This document shows positions 41,079-48,932 of a DNA stretch of 64,000 nucleotides, in pieces. Origin of the DNA: Chryseobacterium gotjawalense. GTDB lineage: Bacteria; Bacteroidota; Bacteroidia; Flavobacteriales; Weeksellaceae. The position numbers and the translations under genes were made by a program. The stretch spans positions 2,356,001-2,420,000 of the forward strand of contig NZ_CP124855.1 in the NCBI RefSeq assembly GCF_030012525.1, written 5' to 3'. The notes beneath the pieces are model-generated. The model saw only the letters and a list, made by a program, of their open reading frames with translations. It did no database searches and was not told the origin of the DNA. Numbering within the stretch: the stretch's first letter is position 1; every line of letters begins with the position of its first letter.

Positions 41079-43943
41079 ATGATTAAAAAACTATCATTAA
41101 TCTCTATGTTTACATTGCTTCCAGCATCTTTTTATTTTGCACAAACTACGGTTTATGCTTACTTGAAAGATGGAGATGGGAAGCCGGTGGAAAATGCAGA
41201 GATTGATTTAAAGGGCTCTGGCAATGATGTGAAGGCTGATAAAATTGGGTATTTCCAGTTTATCGATCTAGGAACGGGTCATTACCAAATTGTCATTACC
41301 AAACCAAATTTCGAAACGAAAGTGATGGAGTTTGATATCAGTAATGAAAAAAGAAAGGATTTAGGTGTGATTACGCTTTATTCTAATTTAACTGCTGCGG
41401 ATCAAGGTCTCGCCATTATTGAAAGCAGTGGTGATGAAGAAAACACCAGCCAATCTACGACCGTAGGTTTATTGCAATCGTCTCAGGATGTTTTCAGTAG
41501 AATTGCAGCTTATGATTTAGGGGCTTACTGGTTCCGCCCAAGAGGTATTGATGGAAGATCTGGAGAAACCATGATGAATGGCGTTTCTATGGTGAAAGCT
41601 GATAACGGAAATGTAGATTTCGGAAATTGGGGTGGATTGAATGAGATTACCCGATATCCTGAAATTTCTGCCAATCACGCTCCTTCTGAGTATGCTTTTG
41701 GTGGTGCAAGTTCTGTTATTTATAAAAATACTAATGCGAGTGAGTACCGCAAAGGATTCCAAGCAACTTATTCTTTAACCAACCGAAATTACAGAAACAG
41801 GGCATCATTGCGTTACAGTTCGGGAATGAACAAAAACGGGTGGGCTTTTACTGCAATGGCGGCAAGAAGATGGGCACAGGAAGGGATTCAGGAAGGAACT
41901 TCTTATGACGCTTTAGCAGGATTCTTAGGAATTGAAAAAAAATTCAATGATTCTCATACCATCACATTTAATGCTTTTGCAGCACCTTACAGAAGATCTA
42001 CTTCCAGTCCGAGTACTCAGGAAGTGTATGATTACAGAGGAGTTCACTATAATTCCTATTGGGGATGGCAAGATGGCAAAAAAAGAAACGAAAGAGTAAA
42101 ATCAGGATTCCAGCCAATTTTCCAAATGCAGGATTTCTGGAAAATTAATGATAAATCAAGTCTTCGAACCGCTGTCTCTTACCAATTTGGTAAAGATAAA
42201 GGAGCAAGACTGGACTGGCAGGGAGTTCAAAATCCGTCGCCTAGTTATTACAGATACTTACCAAGTTATTATGACTCTCTGGATCCTAATGCGTCAGTTG
42301 CCGTTATCGAGGGTGGAGTGGCTACAACAGCACAGCAGGCTTATCAGGAATCTTTGGCAGGCTGGCAAAATGGAGATCCTATGTATACACAGTTAAACTG
42401 GGATGCCTTGTACAGAAGAAATATGAGCCAGCCAGTGGGAACTTATTATGGAGCGACGGGTAAACGTGCATTGTATTTCCAGGTGAATGATGTGAGTGAT
42501 GACAAAATTTTCAATGCTGGTACGCATTATGTGTATAATTTTGACCATACCACTAAGTTTTTATTAAACGTATCTTATGAAAATTATAAATCAGAATTAT
42601 ACAGAGAGGTAAAAGATCTTTTAGGTGCGGATTTCGCATTAAACAAAGATCCATTTGCTGCGACTAATCAGCCAGGTACCAGCGGTCTTTATAATGAAGG
42701 TGAAACCGACGTTGCAAAGAGAGTAGGAGATAAAATTAATTATGATTATAACTTCTCAAGACAAGAGGTAAAAGTGAATCCAGGATTAAAATTCCAGGCT
42801 GGTAAATTTGACGTATTTGTTTCTGGTTTAGCAGGATATTCTACTTCCTCTAGAGAAGGTCTTTACCATAATTATTTGTACAAAGATTCATTTGGAAAAA
42901 GCCAGGATTATAATTTCTGGAATTTCGGTCTGAAAGGACAGGTGATTTACAAAGTTGATGGTAGAAATTTCCTGGTTTATAATGGAGCTTATTTTTCACA
43001 GGCTCCTTTCTTAGAAGACATCTTCATGAATCCAAGAGTTAACGCTTCTGTAACACCGAATATTAAAAACACCATCATTAATGCTAATGATTTGAGTTAC
43101 GTAATGAGTACACCGTTCTTCAAAATGAGATTGACCGGTTATTTGGTAGATACTCAAAATGAAACCAGTGTACAAAGATTCTTTGCAGATGGAATTCAGT
43201 TGCAGTCAGCGGGACAGGACGGAACAGTTGCGAATGTACAAAGTGCTTTTGTAACGCAGATCATGTCTAATCTAGAGAAAAGAAATATGGGCGCTGAATT
43301 AGGTGTTGATGTTAAAATCTTACCGACTTTGTCCATCCAAGGTTTGGCAAGTATCGGTCAGTTTACTTATGAAAATGATCCCAATGTTTATTTTACATCA
43401 GATGCGGCAGGAACTTTCGAGAACGGGAAATCTTATCTTGATTTAGGAAAGGCTTATTTAAAAGGATATAAACAAGGTGGAACGCCACAACAGGGTTATT
43501 CATTAGGATTCAGATATAATTCACCGAAATACTGGTGGTTTGGTGCCAACTGGAATTATTTAGACGAAAATTTCTTAGATCCGTCTGCATTATTAAGAAC
43601 AGAAAGATTTGTACAGAATCCGTTGACCGGAACTCCTTATGCAGGTCTTGATGAAGCTGAATTAAGAAATGTATTGGCGCCACACAAACTTCCTTCTGCT
43701 TATTTCCTGAATGCTAATGTGGGTAAATCATGGAGATTGGGTACTTATTACTTATTGCTCACCGCATCTGTAAATAATATTCTGGATAACACCAAATATA
43801 TTACAGGAGGTTTCGAGCAAACAAGAAGAGTAACATATCCAGGTTATGTGGAAGAGAATAATAGAGAGTTTCCATTATTTGGTCCTAAATACTGGTACAC
43901 TCAGGGGAGATCATATTTCGTAAATGTTCAAGTTAGATTTTAA
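41079..43943 (+). CDS. TonB-dependent receptor with carboxypeptidase-regulatory-like domain
   Basis: 954 residues from ATG 41079, with signal peptide ending near ASFYFAQ. An N-terminal carboxypeptidase-regulatory-like beta domain (VYAYLKDGDGKPVENAEIDLKG, residues about 24-100) is followed by the plug (FRPRGIDGRSGETMMNGV) and a 22-strand outer-membrane barrel ending in an aromatic strand (SYFVNVQVRF). The DUF5689 lipoprotein gene follows after 28 bases, and the secreted phosphatase/nuclease gene is divergent. The substrate is unknown; a nucleic acid fragment or phosphodiester is inferred from context. Confidence 0.9.
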   Translation: MIKKLSLISMFTLLPASFYFAQTTVYAYLKDGDGKPVENAEIDLKGSGNDVKADKIGYFQFIDLGTGHYQIVITKPNFETKVMEFDISNEKRKDLGVITLYSNLTAADQGLAIIESSGDEENTSQSTTVGLLQSSQDVFSRIAAYDLGAYWFRPRGIDGRSGETMMNGVSMVKADNGNVDFGNWGGLNEITRYPEISANHAPSEYAFGGASSVIYKNTNASEYRKGFQATYSLTNRNYRNRASLRYSSGMNKNGWAFTAMAARRWAQEGIQEGTSYDALAGFLGIEKKFNDSHTITFNAFAAPYRRSTSSPSTQEVYDYRGVHYNSYWGWQDGKKRNERVKSGFQPIFQMQDFWKINDKSSLRTAVSYQFGKDKGARLDWQGVQNPSPSYYRYLPSYYDSLDPNASVAVIEGGVATTAQQAYQESLAGWQNGDPMYTQLNWDALYRRNMSQPVGTYYGATGKRALYFQVNDVSDDKIFNAGTHYVYNFDHTTKFLLNVSYENYKSELYREVKDLLGADFALNKDPFAATNQPGTSGLYNEGETDVAKRVGDKINYDYNFSRQEVKVNPGLKFQAGKFDVFVSGLAGYSTSSREGLYHNYLYKDSFGKSQDYNFWNFGLKGQVIYKVDGRNFLVYNGAYFSQAPFLEDIFMNPRVNASVTPNIKNTIINANDLSYVMSTPFFKMRLTGYLVDTQNETSVQRFFADGIQLQSAGQDGTVANVQSAFVTQIMSNLEKRNMGAELGVDVKILPTLSIQGLASIGQFTYENDPNVYFTSDAAGTFENGKSYLDLGKAYLKGYKQGGTPQQGYSLGFRYNSPKYWWFGANWNYLDENFLDPSALLRTERFVQNPLTGTPYAGLDEAELRNVLAPHKLPSAYFLNANVGKSWRLGTYYLLLTASVNNILDNTKYITGGFEQTRRVTYPGYVEENNREFPLFGPKYWYTQGRSYFVNVQVRF

Positions 43944-43971
43944 TAATAATCAGAATTTTAAAAACAATAAA

Positions 43972-45396
43972 ATGAATTTCAAACAATATTTTAAAACCGC
44001 TTTTGTAGTTGCTATATCGGCATTTGCAGTAAGCTCTTGTGTAAATAATGATGATTGGGATACGCCACCGATTAATTGTCAAAATAAATTTGATGCTGCT
44101 ACTATTTCGATGGCCGATTTCAAAGCCAAAGCACCAGCAACAGGTTATTTATTAATTACAGACGATCTGATTTTTGATGCCTATGTCATTTCATCTGACG
44201 AAAACGGAAATTTCTACAAAACCATTTCTTTCCAGGACAAACCGGAAAACCCAACTGCAGGTTTGCAAATGGAAGTGGACAGAGCAAGTAATTATGCAGA
44301 TTTTCCTGTAGGAACGCATATCAGAATTAATGCTAAAGGTTTACGGCTAGGTTTAGACCGTGGTTCCGTGAAAATCGGTTCTGTAGATCCTAACTTCGCA
44401 ATCGGGAGAATTCCGGGAGCTTTATTTTCAAGATATATTTCCGCAGTTTGTAATGGCAACACGATGGATATCGTACCCATCAAACCTACTGCATTACCAG
44501 GTTTGAGTACAGCAATGCAGGATAAATACATCAATACTTTGGTGACTGTTCCTAATGTACAGTTTAATATCGCAGACCTTTATCCGGTAAACAAAACATA
44601 TATTGATTATGTTGGGGGAGCTGGGGTAGATACCGACAGAAAAATTGAAGATGCCATTGGCGGATCAACCGTGCTGAGAAGTTCAGGTTTTGCAACTTAT
44701 GGAGCAAGCCTTTTACCAAAAGGAAGCGGCAGTTTGACTTTTGTTGTAAGCAGATATAATGCAGGTTATCAAATGTTAATCAGAAGCCTGAATGACGTAA
44801 ACATTGCGCCAACAGGAACAAGGTTCAACCCGAATCCACCAAAAGGCGGTACAGATATTACGTATCCTTCTACTTTCACGGAAAATTTTGAAAGTTACCC
44901 TGCAAATACAGCCGCACCGTACTTTAACACTTTCCCTAAATACATCAATGATGCCGTTTTAGGGGTAAGAAATTGGGAACTCAGAACTTTCTCAAGCAAT
45001 AAGTATATTCAGCTGACGTCTTTTGGAGCAACAACTTCAAACAATTCGGGAACTACTGCGGTTGAGACCTTTTTTATCGTACCGGTAAACTTCACTCCAG
45101 GTAAAAAACTTTCATTTGATGTGAATGTAGGTTCTTTTAACGGAGCTGCTTTGAAAGTATATACCTCAACCAATTATAAACCATTGGGAGATGTAACTTC
45201 TGCTACCTTAACAGATATTACCTCCAACTTTACACTTCCTGTATTGCCTACTTCTGGTTACGGAACCTTGGCGCCAGCGGGAAGCTATGTGTTCCCGGCA
45301 GGTTTGTCAGGAAACGGTTTTATTATGTTTAAATATACTGGAAACGGAGCTGGTGTAACTACAACCATCCAGTTAGATAATATCAAAGTAGAGTAA
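43972..45396 (+). CDS. DUF5689 surface lipoprotein
   Basis: 474 residues from ATG 43972. Lipobox AVSSC with Cys at residue 23 and acidic residues right after it (VNNDDWD), the pattern that sends lipoproteins to the cell surface in Bacteroidota. The DUF5689 domain (DDLIFDAYVISSDENGNFYK, GTHIRINAKGLRLGLDRG) resembles an OB-fold of the YhcR type; the C-terminal part (TFTENFESYPAN to the end) resembles a choice-of-anchor/cleaved adhesin jelly roll. It probably acts as the partner of the TonB receptor upstream, like SusD-type proteins. Confidence 0.85.
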   Translation: MNFKQYFKTAFVVAISAFAVSSCVNNDDWDTPPINCQNKFDAATISMADFKAKAPATGYLLITDDLIFDAYVISSDENGNFYKTISFQDKPENPTAGLQMEVDRASNYADFPVGTHIRINAKGLRLGLDRGSVKIGSVDPNFAIGRIPGALFSRYISAVCNGNTMDIVPIKPTALPGLSTAMQDKYINTLVTVPNVQFNIADLYPVNKTYIDYVGGAGVDTDRKIEDAIGGSTVLRSSGFATYGASLLPKGSGSLTFVVSRYNAGYQMLIRSLNDVNIAPTGTRFNPNPPKGGTDITYPSTFTENFESYPANTAAPYFNTFPKYINDAVLGVRNWELRTFSSNKYIQLTSFGATTSNNSGTTAVETFFIVPVNFTPGKKLSFDVNVGSFNGAALKVYTSTNYKPLGDVTSATLTDITSNFTLPVLPTSGYGTLAPAGSYVFPAGLSGNGFIMFKYTGNGAGVTTTIQLDNIKVE

Positions 45397-45426
45397 GAAT
45401 CAGCCTTCTTATCATGTAACGATGTC

Positions 45427-45458
45427 AATCCGCCTTTTCACAAAGGCGGATTTTTTTT
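45427..45458 (+). terminator. Intrinsic terminator of the TonB receptor/DUF5689 unit
   Basis: Eleven-base-pair perfect stem (45427-45437 with 45442-45452), four-base loop, T run. Confidence 0.9.
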
Positions 45459-45701
45459 AAGGAAAGGTGAATCAAAATAATAGACGTTAATCATCATTAA
45501 AAAACCAGTTTAAGATGATTTAAAGGATGGAATTGATTTTCGCAGTCTGGATACTATATTTATGGCAGATCGGAAGTATTAAACAGCCCTTAGTACAATT
45601 CCATAATCTTTTAGGTTCGGATAAGGAATCTATTGCTCACAAGATCCCATAGTTGTCTTATGGAATGGGAACAACAGAAACATTTCCTGCAATTCAAATA
45701 A
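45459..45701. other. Unassigned intergenic stretch
   Basis: Together with the flanking terminators this is the only gap in the window longer than 300 bases (45397-45752). All six frames are broken by stops, and I recognise neither an RNA gene nor an insertion-sequence end. It could hold the remains of a lost gene. Confidence 0.5.
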
Positions 45702-45734
45702 AAAATCCGTCTCAATTGAATTGAAACGGATTTT
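45702..45734 (-). terminator. Intrinsic terminator of the DUF6702 gene
   Basis: Stem AAAATCCGT/ACGGATTTT with an inner TCAA/TTGA pair; T-rich on the minus-strand exit. The converging plus-strand unit has its own terminator 250 bases away. Confidence 0.8.
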
Positions 45735-45752
45735 ATTTTTAAATGATTTTTT

Positions 45753-46220
45753 TTAAAAACTGACTTCATTCACTTCCTTGCCTCTTTGGAAATTCATGGT
45801 TTTCTGATTGCCTTTATAAGCAATATTGACCAGATTGAACTGTTTTGGGAAAGAACTCAGGAGAATGGTATTTTTGATTCTGATGGTGTTGATATCCGAT
45901 ATCCCGTTCGCTTCAAAATATACCCAGACTGACTCGCCATTGACTTGGCTTCCGGTAAAAGTCAGCGTTTTTGGAGTTCCATTGACATATAAATCAAAAT
46001 TGTTATTCACATATCTTTTAACTTCTGCTTCGAAGCCTGCGGTGTTGGGATTTATTTTGATCGCGTCAGATATATGAGCGGTATTTAATTTTGTGGTAAA
46101 TTTCAATGTTTTACTTGCTTCCAGATAATCTACTTTTGTCATTGATGAATAAAAGTCTGCAACCGCAAAACTCATCAGGAGCATCAATGCAAAAACCCAG
46201 GGAATATATAAATGTTTCAT
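45753..46220 (-). CDS. DUF6702 family exported protein
   Basis: 155 residues with a signal peptide (WVFALMLLMSFAVAD). The domain (FYSSMTKVDYLEASKTLKFTTKL; NFDLYVNGTPKTLTFTGSQV) fits DUF6702, an exported beta-rich family of unknown function common in Bacteroidetes. Last gene of a same-strand run with the LOG, MurU-like and RapZ-C genes; a gap of 40 bases separates it from the LOG gene. Confidence 0.78.
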   Translation of the reverse strand: MKHLYIPWVFALMLLMSFAVADFYSSMTKVDYLEASKTLKFTTKLNTAHISDAIKINPNTAGFEAEVKRYVNNNFDLYVNGTPKTLTFTGSQVNGESVWVYFEANGISDINTIRIKNTILLSSFPKQFNLVNIAYKGNQKTMNFQRGKEVNEVSF

Positions 46221-46260
46221 TTCAGTATTTGTAATTAAATATTCTCAAATATAGTGCCAA

Positions 46261-47019
46261 TTAGAAGTTGACGTTAACCTGATATTTGTCGTAAAATGCC
46301 TTGATATGGGCAACCGCGTCTTCTGCTGTATCTACAACCCGATATAGGCTCAGATCTTCTTCAGAAATCATTCCGTTTTCTAATAAGGTGGATTTAAACC
46401 AGTCAAGTAAGCCTGCCCAAAATTTTGAACCGACTAAAACAATCGGAAATCTACCGATTTTATTGGTTTGGATTAAAGTGATGGCTTCCATTAATTCGTC
46501 AAGAGTCCCAAAACCTCCCGGCATTACAATAAAGCCTTGAGAATATTTCACAAAAATTACTTTTCTGACAAAAAAGTAATCAAAATCAATGCTCAGACCT
46601 TTGTCGATATAAGGATTAAAATGCTGCTCAAAAGGCAATTCAATATTAAGGCCGATGGATTTTCCGCCCCCTTTTCTGGCGCCCTTATTTCCCGCTTCCA
46701 TAATTCCCGGTCCGCCGCCGGTGATGACTCCAAATCCTATTTCTGTAATTTTCTCTGCAATATCTACAGCGAGATCATAGTGAGCATCAGTGGTTTTCAT
46801 TCTGGCTGAACCGAAAATCGAAACGCACGGGCCTATTTTGGCCATGCGCTCATAACCGTCTACAAATTCGGCCATGATTTTAAAAACCATCCAGCTGTCT
46901 TTGGTAATGGTTTCGTCCCAGGTTTTTTCTTTAAAGGAATTTTGTACTTTTTGGTCTATTTCGAACTCGTTTCCTGCAATTATTCTCGTGATACCTTTTC
47001 CTCTTTTTATTTTGCTCAT
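46261..47019 (-). CDS. LOG family protein (TIGR00730-type nucleotide hydrolase)
   Basis: 252 residues. Rossmann-like fold with CVSIFGSARM, the nucleotide site GVITGGGPGIMEAGNKGA and the hallmark PGGFGTLDE (about residue 167). LOG enzymes split nucleoside 5'-monophosphates to base and ribose phosphate. An extra N-terminal stretch of about 60 residues is typical of the longer subfamily. Five bases downstream of the MurU-like gene, so co-transcribed. Confidence 0.9.
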   Translation of the reverse strand: MSKIKRGKGITRIIAGNEFEIDQKVQNSFKEKTWDETITKDSWMVFKIMAEFVDGYERMAKIGPCVSIFGSARMKTTDAHYDLAVDIAEKITEIGFGVITGGGPGIMEAGNKGARKGGGKSIGLNIELPFEQHFNPYIDKGLSIDFDYFFVRKVIFVKYSQGFIVMPGGFGTLDELMEAITLIQTNKIGRFPIVLVGSKFWAGLLDWFKSTLLENGMISEEDLSLYRVVDTAEDAVAHIKAFYDKYQVNVNF

Positions 47020-47024
47020 CAGAT

Positions 47025-47738
47025 TTATTTAAAAAATTTTTCTGCTTCAATGATTGATTCTGGCCTTCCCACATCGATAATTGTTGCCGAATGTTCGTAA
47101 CCGTGGATACTTTCATTGCTCATTAAATCCAAATACTCTTCCATAATCGAAAACTTTCCGGTTCTTTTTATTTTGTTAAAGATCTCTGGATTTACACAAT
47201 GAATTCCGCTAAAAGCCAAAGGTTTAAACCCTTTATTAAATTCCGCCAGCCGTTGTTCGCCAGATTCTACATTTAACCATCCTTTCAAGATCATTTCTGT
47301 ATTGAAAAGCAGTTTTCGCGAACTTTTACGGTCGGAAACCGCTAAAGTAGCAAAATCTTTTTGCTCCTGATGATATTCTACGAAAAAATTTAAATTTAAA
47401 TCCGTTAAGATGTCGGCATTCATAATGAGAAAATCTTCACCGTGATCCAGAAACTTTCTTGCAAAAACCAATCCACCGCCTGTTTCCAAAAGCTGATCCT
47501 TCTCATCTGAAACTTCAATATTTGAATTGAAATTACCGTTTTTCTTTAAAAATTCAGAAATCTGTTCCCCGAAATGATGAATATTAATAACGAAATCATT
47601 AATCCCAAAACTTTGTAAATATCTGATATTTCTCTCTAACAAAGGAACGCCGTTAACCAAAGCCAAAGCTTTCGGATGATGATCGGTAAAAGGTTTTAGC
47701 CGGGTTCCTTTTCCCGCTGCGAAAATAAGTGCTTTCAT
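47025..47738 (-). CDS. murU: MurU-like nucleotidyltransferase
   Basis: 237 residues, sugar-phosphate nucleotidyltransferase fold. Signature KALIFAAGKGTRLKPFTDHHPKA at the start with the Lys of PKALALVNGVPLLERN, and MNADILTDLN for the metal. MurU makes UDP-MurNAc from MurNAc-1-phosphate in the cell-wall recycling route that bypasses de novo synthesis. The assignment rests on the AmgK-like kinase gene in the same run; by sequence alone it could serve another sugar phosphate. Confidence 0.75.
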   Translation of the reverse strand: MKALIFAAGKGTRLKPFTDHHPKALALVNGVPLLERNIRYLQSFGINDFVINIHHFGEQISEFLKKNGNFNSNIEVSDEKDQLLETGGGLVFARKFLDHGEDFLIMNADILTDLNLNFFVEYHQEQKDFATLAVSDRKSSRKLLFNTEMILKGWLNVESGEQRLAEFNKGFKPLAFSGIHCVNPEIFNKIKRTGKFSIMEEYLDLMSNESIHGYEHSATIIDVGRPESIIEAEKFFK

Positions 47739-47745
47739 TTTTATA

Positions 47746-47799
47746 AGTAATCAGTAATCAGTAATGAGTAATAAAGCAGATTGCTTATTACCCATTACT
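47746..47799 (-). repeat. 7-bp tandem repeat and hairpin between rapZ-C and murU
   Basis: Four units of AGTAATS (47746-47773), the last of which form one arm of a 15-base-pair hairpin with one mismatch (47760-47774 with 47785-47799). The hairpin includes the stop codon of the RapZ-C gene. No T run follows, so it is not a standard terminator. Confidence 0.6.
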
Positions 47800-48211
47800 T
47801 ATACTCATGGTTTAGCTGAGGTTGTTCGTCGTGATTAAGGGTGATCGTTGTTTGCGGATATTTCTTCCGAATGAACTCAGCGGTTTTTTCTGCCGCATAC
47901 ACCGAGCGGTGTTGTCCGCCGGTACAGCCAAAATTGATTTGTAGATGATCAAAATCCCGGCCGATATAATTATCGATATTAATGGAAACGATATTTTTTA
48001 CCAGTTCTAAAAAATGGGGCATTTCGGTTTTTGTTTCCAAATAATCCTGAACACCGATATCGCAACCAGTTTGTGCTTTATATTCTTCCACTCTGCCGGG
48101 ATTCAAAATACCGCGGCAGTCGAAGGCAAAACCGCCGCCATTACCTGAATTATCTTTTGGGATTCCTCCCTTTTTATAGGAAAAACTGTGTATTTCTATT
48201 GTTAGAGCCAT
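47795..48211 (-). CDS. Stand-alone RapZ C-terminal domain protein
   Basis: 138 residues matching only the C-terminal half of RapZ: HSFSYKKGGIP, FDCRGILNPGR, TGCDIGVQDYL and INFGCTGGQHRSVYAAE. The Walker-type N-terminal kinase-like domain of RapZ is absent. In E. coli this half binds glucosamine-6-phosphate and RNA and controls GlmS amounts. Placed between the AmgK-like and MurU-like genes, it probably senses an amino-sugar phosphate; that is inference. Confidence 0.88.
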   Translation of the reverse strand: MALTIEIHSFSYKKGGIPKDNSGNGGGFAFDCRGILNPGRVEEYKAQTGCDIGVQDYLETKTEMPHFLELVKNIVSINIDNYIGRDFDHLQINFGCTGGQHRSVYAAEKTAEFIRKKYPQTTITLNHDEQPQLNHEYK

Positions 48212-48299
48212 TTTTTATTTTAACATTAAGAGAAAGTTTGGGATTAATCTGAGAGAGCATTTAAATATAAGAAATGCTCTGTATTTCTTTCGATGGATC

Positions 48300-48428
48300 C
48301 ACTATTTTTTTAAACCATTAAGGTATTAAGAATTTTTAAGATTAATCGGCAAAGAGGTGAAATGTTTATTTACAACAGGTTTCATCGACTTTGTTATGTT
48401 ATCTGCGAAGAAATTAATTAATAATCCT
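48300..48428 (-). pseudogene. Duplicated 3' end of a GxxExxY gene
   Basis: About 128 bases, roughly nine in ten identical to 48450-48577, offset by 150 bases. The copy at 48450-48577 contains the last 29 codons of the intact GxxExxY gene and its downstream flank; here the matching minus-strand frame reads PVVNKHFTSLP and has lost the stop. It is the remains of a second gene copy or a slipped duplication. Confidence 0.75.
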
Positions 48429-48464
48429 TTTTTATATTTTTACTGATTCACTATTTTTTTTAAA

Positions 48465-48482
48465 CATTAAGGTATTAAAAAT
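48465..48482. repeat. Flanking repeat of the GxxExxY gene, 3' side
   Basis: CATTAAGGTATTAAAAAT. The same motif (CCATTAAGGTATTAAGAA) is at 48315-48332 and, inverted, at 48915-48932. Together they bracket the GxxExxY gene. Confidence 0.55.
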
Positions 48483-48490
48483 TATTAAGA

Positions 48491-48901
48491 TTAATCGGGC
48501 AGAGAAGTGAAATATTCATTTACAACAGGTTTCATCGACTTTGTTATCTTATCTGTGAAGAAATTAAATAATAATCCCTGGGGTTTTTCAAGCAATTTCA
48601 TATAAGTTAATAGTTGTGCTTGGTGTACTGGTTTTAATTCCTCGACAGTCTTTAATTCTACAATAACTAAATCATTTACCAATAAATCAAGTTTTAAAGT
48701 GGTCTCCATTAAAAGTCCATCATAAACGATATTTGCAGTTACTTGCTGTTTTACAGAGTAGCCATTTCTTTCCAACTCGAATTTAAGACAGGTTTCATAA
48801 ATCCTTTCTAACAAGCCCGGTCCTAAATTTTTATGAACTTTTATTGCAAAACCTGTGATGTCATAAGACAATTGGGTGACCTGTTTTTTTGTTACTGACA
48901 T
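48491..48901 (-). CDS. GxxExxY protein
   Basis: 136 residues, GxxExxY family with the naming motif GPGLLERIYETCL (Gly-Leu-Leu-Glu-Arg-Ile-Tyr) and a PD-(D/E)XK-like core (TTLKLDLLVNDLVIVELKTVE: Asp, Glu-Leu-Lys). Complete and apparently intact. Function is unknown; the fold suggests a nuclease. It interrupts the AmgK/RapZ-C/MurU run, is flanked by short inverted repeats, and has a degraded copy of its 3' end next to it. Confidence 0.88.
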   Translation of the reverse strand: MSVTKKQVTQLSYDITGFAIKVHKNLGPGLLERIYETCLKFELERNGYSVKQQVTANIVYDGLLMETTLKLDLLVNDLVIVELKTVEELKPVHQAQLLTYMKLLEKPQGLLFNFFTDKITKSMKPVVNEYFTSLPD

Positions 48902-48914
48902 TTCAGCTTAATTT

Positions 48915-48932
48915 TTCTTAATTCCTTAATGG
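48915..48932. repeat. Flanking repeat of the GxxExxY gene, 5' side (inverted)
   Basis: TTCTTAATTCCTTAATGG, the reverse complement of CCATTAAGGAATTAAGAA. It overlaps the stop codon of the AmgK-like gene and lies 14 bases upstream of the GxxExxY ATG. Confidence 0.55.
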
